Positions 23,801-33,514 of a stretch of DNA of 64,000 nucleotides are shown piece after piece. Every line of letters begins with the position of its first letter. The first letter of the stretch is position 1. Origin of the DNA: Edaphochlamys debaryana. Its lineage: Eukaryota > Chlorophyta > Chlorophyceae > Chlamydomonadales. The stretch lies in contig JAEHOE010000089.1 of NCBI GenBank assembly GCA_016858145.1, positions 434,001 through 498,000 on the forward strand, written 5' to 3'. Made by a program: the position numbers and the translations under genes. The notes beneath the pieces are model-generated. The model had not been told where the DNA came from, did not search any database, and saw only the letters and a program-made list of their open reading frames with translations.

Positions 23801-26800
23801 GGAGAACACCAGAGACTTGACGGCCACCCGCAGGCCCTTCCAGGTGCCTGTAATTGGGGGTAGGGAAAGGGAAGGAGGGGGAGCACGGGGTGCGCGTGAA
23901 GGCACAAGGCAGGTTGATGGCTCGACTGTGAAGTGGGCGGTAAAATGGATGTAGTACGGCAGATGTCGTACGTACGGCGCACGCAAAACGCACCCAGGTA
24001 CACGGTGCCGTAGAAGCCGGTGCCGAGCAGGCCCTCGATGCAGAGCTGAGTGTCGTTGATGCCCGACGTGGCGAGCGTACGGCGTACGTCAGCCAGTTGG
24101 ACGAGCAGCTGGTCCACGGGGGCGGCGCTGGCGCCGCCCGTGCTCTGCGCGCCCTGCATCATCACAACCATGGGCGATTGGGGGTATCCAAGTTTAGGGC
24201 CAAGCCAGGGCAATCCTTGCATGAGCGACGCGGCAGCAGCGCGTCAGGGCTGAGGTTTCAGAGTCACACGAGCGTGTTAGACCCCATCACATCGCCGGCG
24301 GGTTGCATGCCCAACATGCAGACTCCTGAGGGAAACGCACCCACCGTCGAGTTGGCGGACGCCCACACACCGTCCCGCCGCTGCTGCGACGTCCGCTCTC
24401 CGCCCGCCGGCAGCGGCAGCCGTGGCGGCCCCAGCGGCGGCGACATGACCATGCTGGCGGCAGACCGCCCCAGCGCCAGGCCCTGGCCCTGGCGGCGGCG
24501 GCCGCTCCTGGCGGCGTCGCTGGCACCCGATCCCGACTGCGCCGCCGCCGAGAGCCGCGCCCTGACGTCAGCGGCGTTGGCGGCGTATGCCTCCAATCCT
24601 TGCATGGCGCGCGAGAGGCTTGCGCCTAGGCTGGCATTGAGGTCCAGCTGGCTCAGGTCGCCCATGTCGCCTGTGAGAAGCAGGTCGTTGACAGCTCCCA
24701 AATCCAGCAAGACGCCGTCGGAGCCGTCAAGCGTGAAGGAGGCCGACAGCGGCTCCAAGGGAAGCGCGAACCCCGCGCCCAGCGACGGCGCTGCGGTGAG
24801 GCGCCCGCCCGGCGCGCGGACGTTGGCCAGGAGGCGCCTCGAGCGCGACTGCTGTCGGCCACCGCTGCCAGCAGTTGCTGCTGTTGCATTTGGCGAAGCT
24901 TCGGTCACAGGAGCGTTTTGGCCAGCGGGGGCGGGTCCAGGTGCGAGTGCGCGTGCCGAGGCGTCATCCCCCGTAGCGCCCTGGGCCGTGTCCTCTAGCT
25001 CGCTGGGGCCCTGGCGGCGGCTCGGGTGGCTGGCGCTGTCGTCTTTCGGCCCAGAGGCCGCGGGCGGGCCCTGGCCGAGGCCCTGGTACGGACCTGCCCC
25101 CTGGGCCGTGTCCTCGAGCTGGTGATACACGATACCGCCGCTACGCCCTATGGGGATTGCCGCGCCGTCCAAAGGCAGACCTGCGTCTGCATGCAGCTCT
25201 TGGGGGCCAACGCAGGGCATGGGCAGACCCGCGGGTGCTGTCCTCAGGAGGGCCCCGGAGGGTTGTGTGCGGGTCGAGCTTGTCGAGGCGGACAGGGCCG
25301 ACACGCCGCCGCTGGTTTCCTTGCTGGAGCTGGAAGCCGAAGGGGCGGCGCCGCGGCGGCTGTCGTCAGGTAAGCTGCCCTTGCCCTCCTTGCTGACGGC
25401 GCCGCCGCTGGCGCCGCTGCCCTTGGCGCTCGGCGGCGCCGTCGCAGTCCCTGGCGGCGGCGCGTCCGGGCCCGAAACGGCGGCCTTGCTGCCAGGCCGG
25501 CTGCCGCCGCCGCCGCCGCCGCCGCCTGCGATGCGGCCGCTGCCGGGCCTGCTGCCGCATGACGGGCGGGGATGGCTGCCGCCGCCATGCCTGGCGGCGC
25601 CGTCAGGGCTGCCGTCACCGCCGCCGCGGGTCGAGCCGCCTCCAAAGACCATCTGGATCACCGACAGGATCTGGCCCCCGGCGCCGCCAGGGCCGCTGCC
25701 ACCGCCGCCGCCGGGCTGGTCATGTACGGCGATCGTGACCATGCCCGTTGCCTCTGGGCAGACCCCGGCGGCGGCGCTGTCGGCACCGCCGTCGACTCCG
25801 AACGCGCCAGCGTCCTTGGCGGCAGCGGCGGCGGCGGCGTGGCGGCGGCGGCGGCGCACCAGGAGCAGGACCAGGAGCGCCGTGATCGCCGCCAGCACGA
25901 GACCGCCAACCACGGCAGGCACTGCGGCAACGACGACGGTCTGCGGCAAAGGCAAGGTTATTTTTACCAAACGAGTGAAAGGGCGATGGGTTGGGAAAAT
26001 CAGCTTAACATTGAACGGGGTGCACGGCGGTCAAGGGCACGGGCACACGGCTCTTGTTGCTGCGTCAGGCTGCTGTTGTTTCGAGCTCGGCCGAGCGCAC
26101 CCACCTGTGAGTCATGGCCGCCGCCCCCGCTTGAGCCGGTCGAGGCGCCGCTGCCACCGCTGGCGCCAGCGTCTTGGGCAGGCGGGGCGCTGGCGGAGCT
26201 GAGGGCGGGCGGAGGTGGTGACGAGGCGGCGCCGCCAGCCGGGGCCGCCGCATCCAATTGAGCCTGCAGGTCTCGGATACCTGTCGCGAACCGAAACACA
26301 CCGAGAGCCGGGCACCTTATTTCATATTACGGCGGATGCGGCTACCCCTGCAAGACAGAGCCCCGCAGTCTTGCTTGCCCCATTCATCTTTTCGCCTCCC
26401 AGAACCCAAACGGGCCCACCCGGGCCCGCCGCGATTCCCCGCATCCCCGCTCACACATCTCCAGCGGCCGCCGTGTGTAGCATTCCGGCCCCACCACGTT
26501 CTCCATCGCCAGCACGCTGTCCCGCATCCATAGCACGTAGCCACCCAGGGCCTGGGGGCAGGAGGGGGCAGGACAGGTGAGAGCCGGACAGGTCAAGGCT
26601 GGGGGCAGGGCCAGGCGGTGGATTCGGGCCGTCGTCACGCCCCTGCCTTCTTTTGCGAGGACCCCGTCGGCCTCGCCGAGCATCTTCCCTCACCAGGTTG
26701 GGGTTATCGTTGTAAACTCCCGTAGCCTGTGCAGAGGGTAGGTGGGTGGGATGCGAACGGATGGGGAGATGCGGGGGCATGGGTTGGTCCTGGCGGGGGC

Positions 26801-28748
26801 CTAACAGGGGCTGACAGAGCCTCGGCCGTCCGTGTGTACCGCAGCACACGTCCCCTGCGGCGCGCCGCCCCCTCCACCTGCCGTACTGCCCAGCCCCGGC
26901 AACCTCATTCAGGCGTCTTCTTCATGCATCAGGAGTTCCCTGCATTCCCCTCCGTCCCCCAATACCCATCCGTTTCCCTCTACGGGCACCAAGGGCCACC
27001 CCCAATAACGCTTTGCGTCCACGAAAAGTTACATCCGCTCCTTCCCCGCCCATCCCCCACCCAGCACTCACCACGGGCACCATCTTGGCAACGTCCTGCA
27101 GCCGAGCCGTGGCGTTGTAGCAGGTCGGGCCCGGTCGGGCGTCCGAGCGGATGCACGATGGCCCAAATGTTACCAGGTTGGGCCCAGGCAGGCCCGGCAC
27201 GCGATCCGCGATCCACTCGGGCGGCATCGTGATCCGGGGGTCGGCGCCCACGCGCCGTACGACAGCCGCTCCTAACCACACGAGCATGGACGGCGGTAGC
27301 GCCTGGCGTGTGGGGGCGCCTCGGCTTCCGTCAGGGTTGGTCACTGGTGTGCCGTTGATTATGTTGGGCGCGGGGCTGATGAAGGCGGTGATCGGGAGGG
27401 AGTTGCGGATGACCACGTGATCCCACGTGAGGCTGTGATGGGGTGGGTTGGGGTGGGGTGAGGTGGGAAAAGGGGCACAGCACGCAGGGAAGAGGGCCCG
27501 GTGTGGCTTCGACTGGAAGGGAGGCTTGAACCCTGACCGCCAGAAACCGCGGTCCATCCAAAGTGCGCACCGCTCCACACGGTCAGGTTTTCATCACCGG
27601 TCATCTTCATACCGCACCCCGCCTCCCCCCTTCTGGCAGAGCCCACGCAGCCACCCTTTCTCCTGCCGTAATCTGTACAGGGCTGAGCACTTGCCCCCCG
27701 GCTGTTTGCAGGGCGGTGCTGACCGTACTCGGCGTCAACGCGGCCCGCCGCTCCCCGGCACGCCCCACCCCAGGCACCCTTCCCCACCTCACGCCAGCCG
27801 CAAGCACAAACGCGCCCGCCGGTAACGCGGTGCAGTCCACCTCCGCGACCAGCCCCTCCGAGCGGAGACATGCGGCACTGGTCCACGTGAGGTTGCGCCG
27901 CAGCGTCAGGGGGCGGGACCAGTCGGCGAGCAGCAGCTTCACGGAACTGGGGGAGGGGTAAGGGGACGATGGGGGATCAGCATGGGGGGTAAGGGGACCT
28001 GAAGGATGTGCGTGGAGCGTACGCGAAGGAACGAGTAGTCCGATTGCTGCGAGTGCTGCTAAGCTAGTGCTTGCCCCCCGTGACACCAAGCAACAATATA
28101 ATAACAATAATAACAATAATAACAATATAATAACCACTCGGGGATGCTCCAGCACCACTCCTAGCCACTCCCCTCCCCATGTGTAAGTCGGCGCGGTCGG
28201 TCTGAGGCGTCCCGTCCTGGCCTACAGAATGGCAAGGTTTCCCTGAGCACACTCGGACGTTCGTTTGGACGTTCGCGACAGCCAGCAGCAGCACCACTGG
28301 CAGCACCAACAGCACCAACCAACAGCAGCAGGACGTTCCAGGAGCACCAGCAGCACCAACAGCCAGCAGGACGTTCGTTTGGACGTTCGCTGATCATCAC
28401 ATATACACATACTACGGGGAAGGTTGCGGAGGGCCTGGCTCAGCTGCCCCTGGCAGTTGGCGGGAGTTAGTCATCGCCCAGACATGCTTCGACTAGGGGC
28501 ACTTGTGAAGAGACGAGTGCTTGCAAAGCCTCTCGTGCGCCACACCCGAGGAGAAAGACGACCGTGACAGCAGGGTCGATGCTCCTCGAGTACAGCTCCA
28601 GCGACGTAGCTGCATACGCCGCAACGCTGCTCGCGTCATCTGCTGCCGGAATGCCGCAAGCTGCAGCGCATGTACGCAGAGCAAGCGCCAAAAACAGAAG
28701 GACGAAAGCCCGTCCCCTGACCGTGCGGCCAGCGCTGTGCCAGTCCAT
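20828..28748 (-). CDS. Secreted/transmembrane TKL-type protein kinase
   Basis: A multi-exon minus-strand gene. The start at 28748 gives a signal peptide (FVLLFLALALRTCAAACG). Ectodomain exons lie near 27950-27710, 27440-27070, 26725-26695, 26550-26455 and 26285-26100; they include Asn-glycosylation sites and resemble the beta-helix-like ectodomains of volvocine TKL kinases (inference). The transmembrane helix (VVVAAVPAVVGGLVLAAITA, then RRRRR) lies near 25945-25860 and is followed by a very long Gly/Ser/Ala-rich cytoplasmic linker. Kinase motifs are spread over small exons: GLLGTGFYGTVY (~24040), VAVKSL (~23820), VVHGDLTPNNVLL (~22760), VADLGLS (~22430), FGTPYYTSPEVL (~22100) and SDVYSYGVLLWEMYR (~21800). 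The HRD arginine is Gly (HGD) and DFG is DLG, so catalytic Lys, Asp and Asp remain and activity is plausible. The last exon ends in an Ala/Pro-rich tail. Exon borders are approximate and ectodomain exons may be missing. Confidence 0.82.
24967..25124 (-). repeat. Duplicated 9-residue motif in the kinase linker
   Basis: The cytoplasmic linker carries QLEDTAQGA and, about 40 residues later, ELEDTAQGA. The DNA of the two copies is also nearly identical. The copies lie around 25120 and 24990. This is a short coding duplication inside a disordered tract. Confidence 0.7.
28091..28134. repeat. AT-rich AATAAC/ATAAT microsatellite
   Basis: A run of aacaatata, ataacaata and ataacaata units lies in the kinase's first intron. 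It is one of the very few AT-rich stretches in the window. Confidence 0.9.
28255..28390. repeat. Perfect 22-bp direct repeat, 114 bp apart
   Basis: The 22 bases at 28255-28276 recur exactly at 28369-28390. Each copy is itself two GGACGTTCG half-units joined by TTT, and a third partial unit (ggacgttcc) lies at 28331. Between them lie CAG/CAC-rich repeats. The block is in the kinase's first intron. Confidence 0.85.
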
Positions 28749-30053
28749 CTACTCCTCCTGCTGTTAGCAGTGTTGAGTGAGCTCACAGAGCACAGTCGAG
28801 CTTGCCCCTGTGACCGTCGTTTCGGCCATGGTGCTGTTCCGGCAAGGCACCGCGACGCGGCTTGAAAATGCAGTAGCTGGCTCTGTGTGTAGTATGCGAT
28901 AATTATCGCCAGCGGTAGGCGCCCCACTCATCCAAATCCTTGGTTACGGCTGCGGCCCGACGGCAAGCAAGGAACACTCCAGGATGCAGCTCTGTAGATG
29001 GATCCAACAGCTGAATGACTTGGTTCTTTGTGTGGGCTTCCTGTCGCAGGTAGAAAGAGTGGGCACGGCGGCAATACACCGTGGCGCGTGGCGGGGGCTG
29101 CTGGGGTACGCCGAAGTCTACGGGCGGGTACCCCGGCATGCGCGCCTTGTTGCAGGGAACACTCGGCACGTGAATATGACTCGGAGCCTGCTTGCGGGCG
29201 CTATCTTTTAGCCCGCAAAAAGGGCCGGGGAGTGCAACAGTGCTCCAGTGCAACCCGCCAGTGCCCGGTGCGTGCGCCCCCCTCCAATTGCTCCTGCGGG
29301 AAAGCTTGGGTGATTTGGACCCGATAGCTGGGTTTGGGCGTTTGGCCCCGTCGAACGATGGATGGGTGGCCGAGCATCGCGCTTGTGGTTGCACTCAGAG
29401 GCCATCTTGCGCATCTATAAAGCGTCACACTGAACGCGACATTGGCCAGGTAGAGCGGAGCAGCACAGCGACGCGACCATGGATGCTGCATGGGGGCCTT
29501 AGACTCGTCGGAGTTGTGGACTCTCCACTGAGAGCAGAATACCACAACCACGCTACCTTTGCCAAGCAACAGACAGAGACTGCAGTATTACGCTGCTTCT
29601 ACGCGCTACCTGCTGAACATCCGTCAGAACCCAACTTGTCAAGTCGCTGCTCCCCTCGCCCTGGGCCTAGCTTAGAAGCTCCCATAAGAATGGTGTGGCA
29701 ACCAACAGGAGCTCAAAGCGCTGTGGACAGCGAAGTGCGAGTTGGGGCGCACAGGTACGCGCATGCTCGTTCCCGCTGAGGACCACGACGGGTATGGGAC
29801 GGATGCTATTTTTAAGCTTAAGGAAGCTATTGTGCCAGCCTTGCCCTGCGGGTGCGCTTCCTTCGATTGTTGGAGCGCATGCAGTCTCCGGCCTCCGTCG
29901 CGCTTGCGAACCCAGCAGCATCCCCGCGCCGCAGACGTTCTTGCACAGGCGACGCGTTGCTGTTGTAAGGGCAGGTGCCCGCCGCTTCCTTTGGCGCACA
30001 GCCCCTGGGGCCCGCCCACTGACGCCCCGTGCCCCGCCCCCTCCAGGCAAACC
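28749..30053. promoter_or_regulatory. Divergent intergenic region, kinase and CFAP77
   Basis: The 1.3 kb between two head-to-head genes should contain both promoters. An acceptor-like cctccag at 30040-30046, just before the CFAP77 start, suggests a 5' UTR intron. No protein-coding feature is supported. Confidence 0.45.
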
Positions 30054-32292
30054 ATGGAAGTCAACCCGCTCCTCACGCACTCGGACTTGGGCACAGTGAA
30101 GAAGATTCTCTTCAACAACCCACCTGCGGAGAAGGTCTTTGGCTACACGCCGCCCCGTGACCCGGAGGGCGCCCGCGAAGGTGCGTGTGACAGGCGCCAC
30201 GGCGGCAGCAGGCGCACACACGGAGGATGGAGGGACGAAGCCCTTCCCTTGGCGAAGGCACCTGCGCGCTGGTTTGGAGCATAGCGACAGGCGCACACAA
30301 TGAGAGCCCCGGCTATGGGGGGCGCAAGGGCGGTAGCAAACGGCCAACCGTCCCTCGGGGTGGCAACCACGAGGGTCGGCGAGGCGGCCAGTACGGTTGT
30401 CCCCGCGCTGGGCTTAGCCCATCACTGTCCGTGCTCCGTGCCCCACGGGTGCAGTGGCGCATCAAGCAGAAACCCATGTCGCGCCGCGTCTGAGCTTCGA
30501 ATCCAACGATCCGTGCGTCCCGCCGCCCCTCCCCCTGACCCTGCTTGCGCAGTGATGATGCTGTGGAAGGGGCATAAACCCAGCCCCTCTCAGGACCAGG
30601 TCAACCCCAAGCAGGACTTCAAGACCCTCAACAAAATGGCCATCGCCAGGTGAGCACACCCCGGCCGGAACGCGCCCTAGGCAGAGGTTTTAGGGTTTAG
30701 GGCGAACGAGGCCAAGTCGCACCAGCACAGGCAACGTGGGCTCGGCTTGGACGTCTGACGCACCCACCTCATCTCATCAGCTCAGCAGCCTGCTCACTCG
30801 GCCTAAGCCCCTCCTGCTCTCAACCATCTCCTCAACCTCCTCTCCCCCCTGCTCTCAACCATCTCCTCAACCTCCTCTCCCCCCAGCGGCCTGTCCACGG
30901 CCAAGGAGCAGCCCGCGTTCCGCAAGGAGCACGCGGGCGTCATGGTCAAGACGCAGAAGGACGGCGGCTCGCCCTCGCGGCGGAACGCGTCCCCCACCAT
31001 CCCGTCCTCCAAGGTGCGGGCGGGGGCGGGGGGGGGGGGGAGCGCGCACGGGCAGCTGTTGCGGAAGGGGAGCGGCGGGTGCTCTTGGGAGGAGAAGAGA
31101 CCGCGGGGCCGGGGGGCACGTGTCACCTGGCCTGCAGGGGCGCCGGTGCTCAGGAGGCCGATGCGAGGGGGACCTGACTCATCTGAGCTGGGCAGCTGTG
31201 TGCTGAACTCGCCGCCGCCCAAGCAAAACGCAAGGCTGCGGAATGTGGCCGGGACACAGGCTATGGCCTTAGTGCCAGCGCCACAGGACGCGATGGAAAC
31301 AACGTGGCCGGGACACAGGCTATGGGCGGCGAGCCGCAGAGCCCGCAACCACGACTACCATGCGCCCGCTCACTCAACCGTGTGCCCCGGCCCCCACCCC
31401 ACCCCTGCAGACTGGCACGGTGTTCGGCATGCCCTCGGCGCACCGCACGGCCGAGGTCAGCCGCACGCACGGACCCGACGAGCCGCCCGTCAAGTTCCTG
31501 GTGCAGGTGGGGCGGCCGGCCGGGGAGGGAAAGAGGGGGGGGAGAGGGCGGGGGGCCGAACGCGGGATCGGCAGGGCTATGGCGGGTGGATTGAAAGGGG
31601 CGTTGGATAGAGGCGGTTGGTCACCCGAGACGACTACAGGGCCGAGATGAACCAACTTGTGCCAACCACCAACCGACTCGCAACCGTCAACCGACAGGGC
31701 GCTTACCAGGACGACTGGGTGCGCAAGAACCTCGAGGCGGAGGCGGCGGGCGCGGGCGCGTCGCGGCCGTACATCCCGCCGCAGCCCACCAAGGCGGTGC
31801 TGGGGCACTCGTACGGCTCGCTCAAGTACCTGCAGCCGCCCAACAACGAGGAGCCCTGGAAGATGAGCAAGTTCAAGGCGGTGAGGAGGGGCCCGTGCGT
31901 TTGGTGGTGTGTGGTGGAGGTGGTGGTGCTGCTGCTGGTGGTGGCCCGTGGGAGGGTTCAGGGCGGTGAGGACGGGTACAAACCTGTGGTTGGGGCGGGG
32001 GTCGTGAGGGGGGCAGGTTCAAGCCAGGGCATGGAGCTGGTGAGGGCATCAGGAGTGCATGTGCACATGGCATCTTTTTGTCGGGGCTCGCAATGGCCCT
32101 TGTGCCGGCTGGGACCCACACCTTCCGCCCCCCCTCCCCGTCCTTCCTTCGCAGGTTGGCCCCAAGGTGACCCAGTTCAACGGGAAAGGGACGCGGTCGC
32201 CCGCCAGGGCCTCCGGGGCAGCGCCCTACGCCGAGGCTCCCCTGGACTCGCCCGCAGCAGCGCCGTACGAGGAGGAGGCGCCCCCGTCTTAA
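30054..32292 (+). CDS. CFAP77: Cilia- and flagella-associated protein 77
   Basis: Exons 30054-30180, 30553-30649, 30887-31013, 31411-31506, 31698-31880 and 32155-32292 join in phase to 255 residues. The order of motifs matches CFAP77: NPLL...LGTVKK near the N-terminus, then [35 protein letters not shown], and an FG-containing segment ([12 protein letters not shown]), with basic and proline-rich sequence and VLGHSYGS toward the C-terminus. CFAP77 is a small axonemal protein of doublet microtubules (established for the family). A TGTAA polyadenylation signal lies at 32820-32824, which would give a 3' UTR of about 0.5 kb. The start is the first ATG after an acceptor-like site and agrees with the family N-terminus. 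Confidence 0.85.
30688..30702 (+). repeat. Telomere-like motif TTTTAGGG-TTTAGGG
   Basis: One chlorophycean-type TTTTAGGG unit is followed directly by TTTAGGG in CFAP77 intron 2. It is too short to be a telomere. It could be an interstitial telomeric scar or chance. Confidence 0.6.
30814..30883 (+). repeat. 35-bp tandem duplication of a CFAP77 polypyrimidine tract
   Basis: The unit beginning ctgctctcaaccatctcc is repeated with period 35 (30814-30848 and 30849-30883). It ends at the acceptor cag of exon 3. The two copies look identical. Confidence 0.9.
31243..31325 (+). repeat. 24-bp direct repeat in CFAP77 intron 3
   Basis: The block gtggccgggacacaggctat, plus flanking matches, occurs at 31243-31266 and 31302-31325, 59 bp apart. 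It lies inside the intron rather than at its edges. Confidence 0.8.
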
Positions 32293-33514
32293 AGCGCCCA
32301 TGCGGGCCTGTGCAGGGGCGTCGGGTGCGCAGTTTTTGGGTGGAACGCGTGGCACTGTGGGATGGGTTTGACATGCGGGGTCTGGGAAGGGCCTGGTGCG
32401 GCTCAATAGACGATTCGGCAGACGGAGAGGGGCCGCGGCGAGGCTGGGGTATGGGGTTCCGGGTCTGCAGTACCTGGGGAGGGCCTGGCCGCTGGTTCGG
32501 GGCCCGGCATTGCGGCGCCTAGGCTGACCAAGGGCAAGGCCCTGGCAAGGGCGGTGACTCATGCATGTTTAGTAAAGTGGCGGTGAGATCTAGGGGTTGC
32601 CGACATGCAACCCAAGTGTATCAGGGAGCTTCCTGACGTGGTGGACGAGCATACCACGGCGATGGGACGAGCATAGAGCGCACCGCAAGGAGCACGGTGC
32701 AAGGGGCTGGCGGGAACGGCGGGGACTGTCGAAGGAGGCGTTCCCTTCAATCTACTGCATCGCTCGCCATGATGAGGACGGCTGCAATGACGTGTGTTGA
32801 GCAGTCCCGTGTGGCCATGTGTAAGGTTGCCGAGGAGGCAAGCCAAGCCAACTGAAGGGGTGGGCACATCGGGATTAATGGTCTTCGCCGCACCGTCCTG
32901 CCGGTTGGCCAGGTGGACCAGCGCGTGCTTCTGGCTAGCGCTGCTGTAAGCTTCAGTCGTCTGCTCTTCATGTCTGCTTCCATACGGCTTGGGACATGGC
33001 AGCACGTGCCGCACAAGGACTGGGGAGTGGCGGCTGCACTGAAGGGTGCAGGGTTGCCCAACAACGTCTGCAACGAGATTGCATGGGAGGTTGGGGGCAT
33101 TGGGGGGGCCAGACGGCTGCTTTACATGCAGCACAAAGCGGCAAAGACTCTGGCACTGTCAACCCATGTGTCCCCCTGGTCCCCCTCCCTCATCCTGGCG
33201 CCCGCTCTAGCTTGGCTTTGCTCCCAATTCCCTCGGCCGTGCGCTCGGACCCGTGCGGACCCAGTCGACCCACACGCATGTGTCCGGCGGAGGGCGCTGT
33301 GCCCTGGGTGCGTATTTGCGGTGAAGCCGGCGCCAAAGCTACCGTGTGAGGACTTCACGCCACGCCTAGTCTGGCACTTGTCCGCGACGGTGTATGCAGT
33401 GCTGTTGCACGGCACCGCCGACCCATGCGGCCTGGACTTGAGCCGCGCGCCTCCCCAGCTCTCTCCTTTTCCCCAACGTGTAGGTGCAACCTGTTTCTTT
33501 CAAACACCGACAAG
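32293..33514. other. Intergenic region, CFAP77 to ribosomal protein SA
   Basis: It holds the CFAP77 3' UTR with a TGTAA signal at 32820-32824, then the promoter and 5' UTR of the uS2 gene. No gene is supported in it. Confidence 0.6.
32820..32824 (+). terminator. TGTAA polyadenylation signal, CFAP77
   Basis: TGTAA is the usual polyadenylation signal in Chlamydomonas and its relatives. It lies 0.5 kb after the CFAP77 stop on the same strand. Confidence 0.5.

Noticed and set aside
24097..25125. 342-codon open frame on the plus strand
   Set aside because: Antisense to the kinase linker exon. The minus frame is longer and joins to a transmembrane helix and kinase domain.
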